The notes under the pieces: generated by a model
What the model saw: only the letters and a program-made list of their open reading frames with translations
What the model was told of the DNA's origin: nothing
Databases searched by the model: none
Part shown: piece by piece, positions 16,994 to 25,844 of the stretch
How positions within the stretch are numbered: position 1 is the stretch's first letter
How the letters are laid out: each line of letters starts with the position of its first letter
Position numbers and translations under genes: made by a program
NCBI GenBank assembly: GCA_038529355.1
Contig: JBCBDU010000012.1
Location: forward strand, 16,514-80,513
Origin: CALBPI01 sp038529355
GTDB taxonomy: Bacteria; Pseudomonadota; Gammaproteobacteria; Steroidobacterales; Woeseiaceae
Direction: 5' to 3'
DNA: 64,000 bases

Positions 16994-17674
16994 TTAGTCG
17001 ACGGGTTCCACGTCGCTGATGCGCTTGATCTCAACTTGTTCCAGCTGCCGAAACAGCGCACGCGCCTTGATCTGCGTTGTTGACTCAACCAAGTGACTGC
17101 CGCCGGATGGTAGTGCAGCGCAACGGGCGTGCATCTCGAATGCATTGATTTTGACTGCCAAAGAAATACGGAACGGTTTTTTGGCGAACAGACGCAGCGA
17201 GGCGACCGTCCCGCTTTGCCGATCAACGCGAACCTCTCCGGTCACATTCTTCATGAACGTAATGTCGTCTTTGTCCGAATCCGCTTCAGGCTGCGGCGCG
17301 AATTGGTAGGTGACGCTGCGCTCGTCGCGTTCCATTTCGATGACCCGCTCGGGCACCAGAGCACCCATTTCGTGGCACCAGAAGCCGTCCATTGGTTCAG
17401 CGTCGGCGTCGGCAAGCAGAGCCAGCATGTCGGGATCGTCGGCAGCCAGTGTTGACGTCACCAGTGAGACACGCTGACCGGCAGGCATCGCAGGGTCGAT
17501 ACGGGCGAGCCCCTCGAATTCATCTTCCTTGATGAACACGGTATGGCGAAATTCCGGTTGTATGGCCGGTGGATTGAGGGCGTTGCTTAACAGAGTTGGT
17601 TGCTGTGCGTGGGCGCCATGAAAGCTCAGGCAAATGAAGGCGCTCATCATGAGTATAGATTTCGTATTGAACAT
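16994..17674 (-). CDS. Exported protein of unknown function
   Basis: 226 residues with a clear signal peptide (SILMMSAFICLSFHGAHA, cleavage after about residue 23). The mature part is soluble with two cysteines (FWCHEMG near 100, HARCAALP near 185) that could form a disulfide. Strands such as GEVRVDRQSGTVASLRLFAKKPFRISLAVKINAFEM suggest a beta-rich periplasmic fold. No family recognised. It lies 15 bp downstream of the MipA/OmpV-like barrel gene on the same strand, so the two are probably one operon and may work together at the envelope. Confidence 0.6.
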   Translation of the reverse strand: MFNTKSILMMSAFICLSFHGAHAQQPTLLSNALNPPAIQPEFRHTVFIKEDEFEGLARIDPAMPAGQRVSLVTSTLAADDPDMLALLADADAEPMDGFWCHEMGALVPERVIEMERDERSVTYQFAPQPEADSDKDDITFMKNVTGEVRVDRQSGTVASLRLFAKKPFRISLAVKINAFEMHARCAALPSGGSHLVESTTQIKARALFRQLEQVEIKRISDVEPVD

Positions 17675-17689
17675 GGGAAGTCTCCGGAA

Positions 17690-18466
17690 TCAGAAGAGAT
17701 CGACAAGTACGCCGGCAAATGCGGACACCTGACGGTTGCTGTTGATCAATGGGCTATCACGCAACGTGCGGTCGAGTTGCTCGACGTCGACGCCGAGCGT
17801 TATCAGCACGCGTGGGCTGAACGCATAGTTGAGTTCAACGCCAGCGGTGACGTTGACTGCGGAGCCGGGCGTGTAGGCGGGTCGTGCGGTGGTTGCCTCG
17901 CGCTGCGACACGCCATAGTAGTAGTTGGCGAGATTTGCGTTCTTGTAGGTTACCGACAGCGCGGGCGACAGGCTCAATCGGTCACTGAATGCATAATCCA
18001 GGCTTGCGCCGAATGTCGCTTCGGCGCCGTTGTGGGTGTCCGATGCGTCTGTGGCAACCTCAAGGCTGAATGGACCGTAGTCGGCGGTCAGGCCGATATC
18101 AAGTGAGCCGCTACGACGCTCCAGTTCGCGGTTCAGCATGTTGTCGTCGTCGAAACCTTCAAAGCGGTAACTGGCTTCGATGCCCAGTTGCAGCGCCGAA
18201 ACGTCGAGCAGCGTGTATTGCAGCGACGGCCCGATCCACGTCAGGCGCTCGCCGATATAGCCGATCAGGGGCACCACGGTGCTGGCATCATCCACGCTAC
18301 CGACATACGGGTCGGGTGCGGCAATGTACGCCAGACCGACGATCCATCCAGGCGGTGTTTCGCTGTTATCCTCAGCGCTGTCCTGTGCCCAGACACTGAG
18401 CACTGGCACTACAATCATCAAGCCGGCCAGTGCCATGCTTGCCTTTCGATTGTTGATCATTCGCAA
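17690..18466 (-). CDS. MipA/OmpV-family outer-membrane protein
   Basis: 258 residues, with a signal peptide ending near VLSVWAQ. The body alternates short strands ending in aromatic residues: GWIVGLAYIAAPDPYVGS, VPLIGYIGERLTWIG, the family landmark NYYYGVSQREA near 185, and a C-terminal VSAFAGVLVDLF with the terminal Phe of outer-membrane barrels. MipA/OmpV proteins bind murein hydrolases or respond to envelope stress and antibiotics; the exact role here is open. First gene of a two-gene operon with the exported protein at 16994. Confidence 0.8.
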   Translation of the reverse strand: MRMINNRKASMALAGLMIVVPVLSVWAQDSAEDNSETPPGWIVGLAYIAAPDPYVGSVDDASTVVPLIGYIGERLTWIGPSLQYTLLDVSALQLGIEASYRFEGFDDDNMLNRELERRSGSLDIGLTADYGPFSLEVATDASDTHNGAEATFGASLDYAFSDRLSLSPALSVTYKNANLANYYYGVSQREATTARPAYTPGSAVNVTAGVELNYAFSPRVLITLGVDVEQLDRTLRDSPLINSNRQVSAFAGVLVDLF

Positions 18467-18650
18467 ATCTCCATACGCGTCCCCATTGACGCAACGGTTC
18501 TATCCTGCGTTTTGGACTTGGCTGATGCGCCTGTTCCGTCACGCAAGGACGCCAAAAATGACCTCCCGTGACGGGAAGGACAGATGACGGGCACCGCCGG
18601 CAGCTTTCGGGTTGACTAGATCGATGCACTGCAACAAGGTGACAACACTC

Positions 18651-19859
18651 ATGCCGGACTACAGTCTTCAATTAGAGCCACTGGCGGCGAGCGCTGTCGT
18701 CGGCATGTCGATCCTGGCGATAACGCTGCTGGCCGATCGCGCCGGCAAGCAGCAATGGCTGTGGCCATTGGTGGTGTTTTTCGGTGCCAACCTGGTTACC
18801 GAAATTGGCCCGCTGGTTGCACCGTTTGGGCCGAATGTCGCGGTCATTGCTGACGTCATCTACTTCCCGCACATGATGCTGCTGGGCCCTACGCTATGGC
18901 TCTACGTGGTTGCGCTGACGGCGACTGAGCGCTGGCGTTGGCGCTGGCCAGGTTGGCGACATGCGATACCCATTGCGTACGCAGTTGTGCTGGCAACAGT
19001 CATATTGATGCTGCCGAACGAAGGACGGTTGCGATTGCTGTCCGACGATTACCCGGGGCCCAACACCCTCTTTCTGAATGTGCTGGCGATGCTCGGCATG
19101 CTTCTGGTGCTGGTGTGGTTCGTACAAACAGCGATCTATATCGTGTTGATCGTCAGACGGCTAATTCATTACCGTGCGCGACTGCGAGATATTTTTGCGA
19201 GTACCCGCCAGCGCGAGCTCAGCTGGATCGTATGGGTTTTGGTGCTGCTGGTGTTTTCGTGGGTGTGGTTGTTGCTCAACACGCTATTCGACGCCGCAAC
19301 GCAAACACGAGTCGGCGAACTGATCGATGCGGCGGTATCAACGCTGCTCGTCTACATACTGGCGATCTGGGGCTTGCGGCAGCACCCGGGTTTTGAGCAT
19401 CACTATTCGGAAGCGGCGCAAGACGCGGTCTCAACCCAAACGACGAAATACGAACGCTCTGCCTTGCAAGAGGCAGATGCTGTGCGCATCGCTGGCAAAA
19501 TCGAGCAGGCGATGTCTGCAGCAGCGCTTTATCGCGAGCCGAATCTGTCGTTGGGTGATCTGTCAGCGCGGATTGGTGTTACACCGAATTACGTGTCGCA
19601 GACGCTGAACGAAACACTGTCATCAAGCTTTTTTGACTATGTGAACCGGTGGCGCGTACAAGAGGCGATGCCGCTGGTTGCCGCCGGCAAGCGCACGGTA
19701 GTCGACATTGCCAATGCTGTCGGGTTTAACTCCCGCAGTGCGTTCTACAAAGCTTTCCGCAATGCAACGGGGATGACGCCGTCTGCGTACCGCAATGCAC
19801 AGCGTGCGGGTAACGAGCCGGCAAAGCAATCGGTGCCTCGCGATACGCAGGATCAGTAG
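18651..19859 (+). CDS. AraC-family regulator with an N-terminal multi-helix membrane domain
   Basis: 402 residues from ATG 18651, which has AAGGTG upstream; ATG 18624 and TTG 18612 are alternatives. The first 250 residues hold about seven hydrophobic helices (SAVVGMSILAITLLAD, VIYFPHMMLLGPTLWLYVVAL, MLGMLLVLVWFVQTAIYIVLIV, LSWIVWVLVLLVFSWVWLLL). The C-terminal 100 residues are an AraC DNA-binding domain: LSLGDLSARIGVTPNYVSQTLN, then TVVDIANAVGFNSRSAFYKAFRNATGMTP. Such membrane-tethered AraC proteins are thought to sense membrane or extracellular signals. It is divergent from the MipA operon and may regulate it (inference). Confidence 0.82.
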   Translation: MPDYSLQLEPLAASAVVGMSILAITLLADRAGKQQWLWPLVVFFGANLVTEIGPLVAPFGPNVAVIADVIYFPHMMLLGPTLWLYVVALTATERWRWRWPGWRHAIPIAYAVVLATVILMLPNEGRLRLLSDDYPGPNTLFLNVLAMLGMLLVLVWFVQTAIYIVLIVRRLIHYRARLRDIFASTRQRELSWIVWVLVLLVFSWVWLLLNTLFDAATQTRVGELIDAAVSTLLVYILAIWGLRQHPGFEHHYSEAAQDAVSTQTTKYERSALQEADAVRIAGKIEQAMSAAALYREPNLSLGDLSARIGVTPNYVSQTLNETLSSSFFDYVNRWRVQEAMPLVAAGKRTVVDIANAVGFNSRSAFYKAFRNATGMTPSAYRNAQRAGNEPAKQSVPRDTQDQ

Positions 19860-20116
19860 AAGCGTTCAGCGGAACAGAGTGCGACTGGTGCGGGTAAGAC
19901 GCGCTCGCACGCCGGCCCTTCGGCGTCGTCTGTAGGCAATTGGCAGCTATGGCGGTGTCGCCTTCGGTCTGTCACTGACGATTGCGACGACCGTGTATCC
20001 GCAGCAGGGTATTGTCGGGCGCTGCTGCTATCGCGCGCGCATTGCAGTTGCGCTCACCGGCTGGTTTGCCGGACTATAATCGCAAGCCATATCGATCTGT
20101 TTCATTGGAGAGCATC

Positions 20117-22474
20117 ATTAGTATTCGTCAACGATTGAACACGCCGACTCTGCTGATTGCCGCCTTTGTCATGTCGATCAAAATTGGCGCGGCCCAGAGC
20201 AGCGTGTTCCCGTCAGCAGATGCGCTCGACGGGGAATGGCATGGCGTTTTTCAGTGCGACGGTTATACCAATCAGTTCTCGGTTCGCCTGCAAAGCAATG
20301 GTGCGCAGCTAGCAGGACCTATGCAGCGCAGTATCCTCGGGCCAACGTTCAAAAAGCACCAGCAGCCGTACGCAAAGTCGCTGCAAATCATCGGGCAGTA
20401 CGACAGCCAGACTGGCACGATTGCCCTAGCGACGGGTCAGGGTCGCGGACAGGAAATTGTGATCCGTGGGGTTGTCGGCGAGGACGGCGATCGGCTGGCA
20501 GGCACGGTGCAGTGGAGTCTGGGTCGCGGTTGCAGCGGTGTTGTGATGGGCAAACGCTTTGAACGCACAGTGGCGTCGATAGTGTCCGCTGCAAAACCTG
20601 TCCTGTATCGCCCGAAGGTGGATGGCCGCGTCAGTTGTGATGCCAACGTTGTCGAATGGATGAGTCAGCCGCTGAATTACGATCAGTATTCCTATCAACT
20701 TCGCGAAGCGGCGGCTTTTGGCAGCCTTGCGTTATTTGCCGATGACCGCTTCAAGCCTTTTTTTGGCAAGTCCTTCAGCAAGATGTCGAAACGTGATCTG
20801 GCCAAACTTGAGAATCAAATCGCCCGATCCTGTTGGGGAAACGTCCAGGCTATCGGTGGCGATGCCAAAACCGCAACGCATGCATTGAACGTCGTGCGTC
20901 AGTTGCCGGGCACACGGTTAAACGTTGCTTTGTATGCGCACGCACGCGATATCGCACGCTCCTGGCAAGCGCACGCGATTGCCAGCGCCGACCCTGCCAA
21001 TCAGCAGCAGGTGAGTCGGTTAACCAATGCGGCCCGACTGTTTACCCAAACGCTGTGGCCTGAGGGCGGTTTCAACTTCAGCGCTCAGTTAGCTGAGAAA
21101 AAATCGGCGGCTGGCACGCAGAGCATGCAAGCGGCGCTCGATGCGCTGTTAGCCGATCCGACACCTTCATTCGAAACGTTGGAGCAGGTCGCGGCGTTCG
21201 ATCAAGGTATGGTGGTGGGCAGCGTTGCCGCGATGGAGTCGCCCAATCGGGTGACACGTCGCAGTCGCCAGGAACAGGCGGCAGCGCAGCAAGCGGCGCA
21301 GGCGGCCAACGCGGAGGCGAGAGCAAGCTTTGTCGTCACGGCTGAAGCAGCAACGGCTGCACTCGAACGTATCCGCACCTACACGAATGCACACATTGTT
21401 GATGCGGCGGCAGCGTTTGCGGCACAGCAAACGACACCGGCGCAGGTACGCACACAACTCGTGCCGCTGCGGCAACGATCCGCGAGCCAGCTTGGTAACT
21501 ACGTTGCACCTGCGCAGGCACGACAGGTTAGCGCAATTTTTTCGGCGCAGCGTCAGCAGCAAGCAGCACAGTTTGCGGCTGCCGAGCAGCAACAGTTTGT
21601 CGCCCTCAACGTATCCGCTGACGCCACGCTCGCCGGTCTGGGTGCACTGAACGCTGCGTATCGTCGTTGGCAACAAACCTACGGTGAATTGCTGAAACTC
21701 GATGCCTTTGCGCCTTTGTTGCGAGACGCGGCAACGAACCGCATGCGCATTCTCGACAGCGTACGACTATCGCTGGTCGCGCAAGTGGCGCAAGCCGACA
21801 CTGTGACGGCACTGGAACGTATGCTCGATGAGCACGTGTTGCCAATCGATCGCAACAGTCGGGCCTTCGCGCCGATCGCGCAGGCTGCCGCGACCCGGCG
21901 ACAATCGCTGGCGCCGTTTACCGGCTATCCTGGCGATACGTACTTGAATGCTATTTACGCCGGAGATCTGCGAACGATCGATACCATTGATGTGGCGTAT
22001 CGGAACCGTTTCAAGCAAGCACTCAGCGAGTTCGGTGGCGCCGGGGTTTTCGATAACTTCTACCGCTACGCGATTGACCAGATCACGTTTATCGAACCGA
22101 TCATGGCGGTCTACCTGCTGAACTATCAGAAAAACTTCAAGCGCTGTCTGCGCGCCGATGCTGCTCGCTTTACGGTGACGCGGACAGTGCCGACGACGGT
22201 CACGACCAACTTGTTGGGCATCGAAATCGCGCGCAGCGAAGGCTATACCCTTAAGGATGATTTTTGGGTTAACGCAGAGTTTGTCGGGGCGTTCAGACAA
22301 GTTGGCAAGATGCAGCCGACGAATCTGGTGGCGTCACTGGTCGATCAATACGTTGGCAGCGGTGGTATCGGCGCTGTCACGAGCGGCACCCGCAAGATGT
22401 TGCGTGAGCAAGACTGCAACGGTCCGGTGATGCAGCGCATGGAGGAGCGGATGCGAGCGGTATTGTTTCGCTAG
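20117..22474 (+). CDS. Large exported Ala/Gln-rich protein of unknown function, probable AUU start
   Basis: 785 residues if started at ATT 20117, six bases after GGAG. The signal peptide SIRQRLNTPTLLIAAFVMSIKIGAAQ then has a proper n-region. In-frame alternatives are TTG 20105 (no ribosome site) or ATG 20170, which would remove the hydrophobic core. The N-terminal about 130 residues (DGEWHGVFQCDGYTNQFSV, VIRGVVGEDGDRLAGTVQW) look like a small beta-barrel domain. The centre (about 380-620) is Ala/Gln-rich and probably coiled coil. The C-terminal about 150 residues (YLLNYQKNFKRCLR, RSEGYTLKDDFWVNAEFV) look globular. I recognise no family. The 3' end is duplicated just downstream. Confidence 0.65.
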   Translation: MSIRQRLNTPTLLIAAFVMSIKIGAAQSSVFPSADALDGEWHGVFQCDGYTNQFSVRLQSNGAQLAGPMQRSILGPTFKKHQQPYAKSLQIIGQYDSQTGTIALATGQGRGQEIVIRGVVGEDGDRLAGTVQWSLGRGCSGVVMGKRFERTVASIVSAAKPVLYRPKVDGRVSCDANVVEWMSQPLNYDQYSYQLREAAAFGSLALFADDRFKPFFGKSFSKMSKRDLAKLENQIARSCWGNVQAIGGDAKTATHALNVVRQLPGTRLNVALYAHARDIARSWQAHAIASADPANQQQVSRLTNAARLFTQTLWPEGGFNFSAQLAEKKSAAGTQSMQAALDALLADPTPSFETLEQVAAFDQGMVVGSVAAMESPNRVTRRSRQEQAAAQQAAQAANAEARASFVVTAEAATAALERIRTYTNAHIVDAAAAFAAQQTTPAQVRTQLVPLRQRSASQLGNYVAPAQARQVSAIFSAQRQQQAAQFAAAEQQQFVALNVSADATLAGLGALNAAYRRWQQTYGELLKLDAFAPLLRDAATNRMRILDSVRLSLVAQVAQADTVTALERMLDEHVLPIDRNSRAFAPIAQAAATRRQSLAPFTGYPGDTYLNAIYAGDLRTIDTIDVAYRNRFKQALSEFGGAGVFDNFYRYAIDQITFIEPIMAVYLLNYQKNFKRCLRADAARFTVTRTVPTTVTTNLLGIEIARSEGYTLKDDFWVNAEFVGAFRQVGKMQPTNLVASLVDQYVGSGGIGAVTSGTRKMLREQDCNGPVMQRMEERMRAVLFR

Positions 22475-22546
22475 CAGGCGCGCTACGGCAATACGATAGT
22501 GAGCGGTATTGTTTCGTCATCATGCGCGTTACGGCAATACCATAGC
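22455..22546. repeat. 46-bp imperfect tandem duplication across a stop codon
   Basis: Copy 1 (22455-22500) begins GAGCGGTATTGTTTCG and includes the TAG stop; copy 2 (22501-22546) begins identically. About 39 of 46 bases match. Each copy also holds GTATTG and CAATAC arms that could fold into a hairpin. Confidence 0.85.
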
Positions 22547-22665
22547 CGCGTTCAGTGAGAGCCTGCGAAGGAACTACCTCACCGTAGCAGCCAACAGACA
22601 ACCTGTAGGTTTCCGCCTGATCACCACGCGCATGGTATAAGTATCGGAAAAGGGGGGGAGCGCTG

Positions 22666-24504
22666 ATGAAAGACCGGATTACCCGACGCGATTTTCTGAA
22701 CGGCACGCAGGTGGCGATCGGTGCCTCGCTCGCCTCACCGTGGACTACGGCATTTGGTACGACGGCGCCCGATTTCGCATTGCCTGCCGACTACTACCCG
22801 CCAGCCAAAACAGGATTGCGAGGTAGCCACACCGGCGCATGGGAGGCGATGCATGCGCGTGTGGCTGGCAAAGTCTTCAAGCCGCAGGAAGTCGAGGAGC
22901 ACTACGACCTGGTCGTTGTTGGCGGCGGCATCAGCGGCTTATCGGCTGCCTATTTTTACCGTCAGGCGCATCCGCGCGCGCGTGTGCTGGTGCTCGACAA
23001 CCACGATGATTTCGGTGGGCACGCGAAACGCAACGAGTTTGAGCACAACGGTGAGACACGGATCGGTTACGGTGGCACGGAATCGATCGATACACCATCG
23101 GCCTATAGCGATGTCGCGAAGCAGTTGCTCAAGGAGCTGGGTGTTGCATTGCCGCGCTTCTATGACTATTTCGATCAATCGCTGTATGCATCCAAGGGTT
23201 TGGGGCAAGCGATTGTGTTCGACAAAGAGAATTTCGGCGAACAAAAGACTGTTCCTGGCTACGGCACGCTACCGTGGCAGGAGTTCGCCGCGAATACGCC
23301 GATGAATGAACAGGCGCGCGCAGATCTCGTGCGCGCGTTCACCGATGAAAAAGACTATTTGCCGGGCCTGTCGCGAGAAGAAAAACAGGCCTTGCTGAGC
23401 AAGACCAGCTACTACGATTTCCTGAAAGACTACGTCAAGGTTGACCAGCAGGTGCTCGAGTTGTACCGGCGCTGGGGCATAAGTTTTTGGTGTGTCGGTA
23501 TCGACGAGATTCCGGCGATCGCTGTGCAGGCTTATGACGATGGCGGCGGCATGCCGGGGCTTAAATATACGATGCCGCGTGTCGGCTATCGCGGTGATGA
23601 GCCCTACATTTTTCACTTCCCTGATGGCAATGCATCCATCGCCCGCCTGCTGGTTCGCGCGTTAATTCCGGCGGCGGTGCCGGGCACAACCATGGAGGAT
23701 GTGGTTACGGCCAAAGTACGCTATGCGTTGCTGGATCAACAGGGGGCATCGGTCAACATCCGCCTGAACAGTACGGCGGTGAATGTTGCGCATGCGGATC
23801 GCGAGCGCCGCGTCGATGTGACCTACGTTCGCGATGGTGCGACGCACACGGTGCGTGCGAAGCACTGCGTCATGGCGTGTTACAACAGCGCCATTCCATA
23901 CCTGTGCCCGGAGTTGCCGGAGGAACAAGTCAAAGGTCTGGAGTACAACGTCAAGGTACCGCTGACGTACACGAAAATTCTCGTGAACAACTGGCGTGCG
24001 TTTGCAGAGCTTGGCGTGTCCTATGTGTATTACACCAATGCGTTGTACAAGCAGGTTGAGCTCGATTACCCGGTGTCGATGGGGCGTTATGAGTTTGGTT
24101 CAGACCCGGATCAACCGATGGTGTTGCACATGTGTCATGTGCCGCACTTCCAGGACATCAGCGGGCCAGAGCAATGGCGTGCCGGACGCCGGCAAATGCT
24201 CGGACGCTCATTTGCTAGTTTCGAGCAGAACGCTTATGAACAATTAGATCAGGCGTTGTCGGGCGCTGGCTTCGATCCACAGCGCGACATCGAGGCAATT
24301 ACCGTCAATCGCTGGGCGCACGGCTATGCCTACAGCCCGGATCTTTTGTGGGAGCCGCAGTGGCCGACCGAACAAAGCCAGCCGTGGGTTGTTGGCCGCC
24401 AGCCATTCGGCCGCATCACCATTGCTAATTCCGACGCCAGTGCAGCCGCCAATACTGATGCTGCGATTTACAACGCGCACCGTGCGGTGAGTGAATTGCC
24501 GTAG
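22666..24504 (+). CDS. Tat-exported FAD-dependent amine oxidase, spermidine-dehydrogenase-like
   Basis: 612 residues. A twin-arginine signal starts TRRDFL (6-11) followed by a mild hydrophobic stretch, so the folded flavoprotein would be exported. The FAD site is VVVGGGISGLSAAYF (83-97), then VLVLDNHDDFGGHAKRNEF, which binds the ADP ribose. The sequence pattern and length match the spermidine dehydrogenase family described in Pseudomonas (oxidative cleavage of spermidine). Other FAD amine oxidases are possible. The C-terminal part has RWAHGYAYSPDL and RITIANSDASAAAN, completing the flavin fold. It stands alone, with the RND pump operon 290 bp downstream. Confidence 0.8.
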   Translation: MKDRITRRDFLNGTQVAIGASLASPWTTAFGTTAPDFALPADYYPPAKTGLRGSHTGAWEAMHARVAGKVFKPQEVEEHYDLVVVGGGISGLSAAYFYRQAHPRARVLVLDNHDDFGGHAKRNEFEHNGETRIGYGGTESIDTPSAYSDVAKQLLKELGVALPRFYDYFDQSLYASKGLGQAIVFDKENFGEQKTVPGYGTLPWQEFAANTPMNEQARADLVRAFTDEKDYLPGLSREEKQALLSKTSYYDFLKDYVKVDQQVLELYRRWGISFWCVGIDEIPAIAVQAYDDGGGMPGLKYTMPRVGYRGDEPYIFHFPDGNASIARLLVRALIPAAVPGTTMEDVVTAKVRYALLDQQGASVNIRLNSTAVNVAHADRERRVDVTYVRDGATHTVRAKHCVMACYNSAIPYLCPELPEEQVKGLEYNVKVPLTYTKILVNNWRAFAELGVSYVYYTNALYKQVELDYPVSMGRYEFGSDPDQPMVLHMCHVPHFQDISGPEQWRAGRRQMLGRSFASFEQNAYEQLDQALSGAGFDPQRDIEAITVNRWAHGYAYSPDLLWEPQWPTEQSQPWVVGRQPFGRITIANSDASAAANTDAAIYNAHRAVSELP

Positions 24505-24783
24505 AATGTCATGATGGCCGCGGAAGGTCTGCGCTTGCGGGCCTAGCGGCTGCTACCGTCGCTGGTGTGTATCGCACTTTGCCGACGAGCAAGGGCGCAA
24601 TGCACTCAGATGCTTTTGACTGGCCATGCCGCAACGGTTTAACACAGGTCTAGATACCACATCGGCTCTGTGCGCAGGGTCATGACGGTTCCTGCATCAC
24701 GCACACGATTTTGCCTTGCTATACTTATAGGCGCGCAATCGCTGCGCTGCGCGCCTTCATGCCGAACGCGCTTGACCAATAGC

Positions 24784-24797
24784 AGGTAATTCTCATT
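24784..24797 (+). promoter_or_regulatory. Ribosome binding site before an AUU start
   Basis: AGGT (24784-24787) lies seven bases before ATT 24795. The frame is closed upstream by TAG (24780-24782). The only starts that leave a complete signal peptide are ATT 24795 or ATT 24789. Confidence 0.55.
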
Positions 24798-25844
24798 AAA
24801 GCTCCAATCATCACCGCCGTCGTGACGCTCGCCCTTGTCGCCAACGCTCATGCGCAGCAACGCGCGCCCGTGGACGTTGTCATCGAACCTGTACGCGAAA
24901 CCACGTTCATGGATCGCATCGAGGCGCTTGGGACGCTGCAAGCCAATGAGCTGGTCGAGATCGGTGCGCTGATCACCGAGCGCATCGACAAGCTGTATTT
25001 CGAAGACGGGGATGTGGTCGAGGAAGGTGCGCTGCTCGTGCAATTCGAGATGAATCAGGAAATTGCGCTGTTGGCCGAGGCTGAAGCGGTGCTCGAGAAT
25101 GCAACGCTTGAGCTCGAACGCGTCGATGATCTGATCAAGCGCGGTGTCGCGACGGCGACGGAGCTGAGTCAACGCCAACGCGAGTTCGCTGTGGCCAAGG
25201 CGCGTTTGCGTGCCGTGCGCGCGCAGATCGATGACCGGTCCATTCGCGCGCCGTTTGCTGGCACGATTGGCATTCGCGATATCAGCGTTGGTGCGACGGT
25301 GTCGCCCGGTGATCTGATCGCGCGCATTGCTGACACCCGCGTAATGAAACTGGATTTCTCCGTGCCATCAACGTTTCTTGCAGACTTGCGCAAGGGCACA
25401 CGCATCGAGGGGCGCACACGCGCCTATCCCGGCGAGACGTTTGTTGGCGAGGTGGCGACCGTTGATAGCGTGGTCGACCCGGTCACGCGCTCCGTTTTGG
25501 TGCGGGCGTTGATTCCGAACGACGATGGTCGCCTGCGTCCAGGTCTGCTGATGACGGTCGACCTGCTATTCAATGAACGGCAAGGTCTGGCAGTGGACGA
25601 GCGTGCACTGATTCCGGATGGTCGCCAGACGTTTGTGTTCGTTGCCGAGCAAAATGATGATGGCCAGCTTGTCGCCGCGCAACGCGAGGTGCGTATCGGC
25701 GTGCGCCGGGTCGGCACGGTGGAAATTGTGAGCGGACTCAGTGTCGGTGATCAGGTCGTCATCGAAGGCATGATGAAATTGCGACCGAATACGAACATTC
25801 GCGCGACCACCGAGCTCGGCGTCAACCCGGTAGACAGTTCATGA
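24795..25844 (+). CDS. RND efflux periplasmic adaptor (membrane-fusion protein)
   Basis: 349 residues from ATT 24795. The leader KAPIITAVVTLALVANAHAQ is a normal signal peptide, whereas GTG 24822 would leave only 12 residues of it. The mature protein has the usual hairpin-lipoyl-barrel order: ANELVEIGALITERIDKLYFEDGDVVEEGALL (lipoyl half), a short coiled hairpin with LIKRGVATATELSQRQREF, RAPFAGTIGIRDISVGATVSPGD (second lipoyl half), and beta-barrel and membrane-proximal parts. It bridges the inner-membrane pump encoded next with an outer-membrane channel. Its TGA overlaps the pump start (ATGA). No channel gene follows, so it probably borrows one, perhaps the one at 61485. Confidence 0.85.
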   Translation: MKAPIITAVVTLALVANAHAQQRAPVDVVIEPVRETTFMDRIEALGTLQANELVEIGALITERIDKLYFEDGDVVEEGALLVQFEMNQEIALLAEAEAVLENATLELERVDDLIKRGVATATELSQRQREFAVAKARLRAVRAQIDDRSIRAPFAGTIGIRDISVGATVSPGDLIARIADTRVMKLDFSVPSTFLADLRKGTRIEGRTRAYPGETFVGEVATVDSVVDPVTRSVLVRALIPNDDGRLRPGLLMTVDLLFNERQGLAVDERALIPDGRQTFVFVAEQNDDGQLVAAQREVRIGVRRVGTVEIVSGLSVGDQVVIEGMMKLRPNTNIRATTELGVNPVDSS

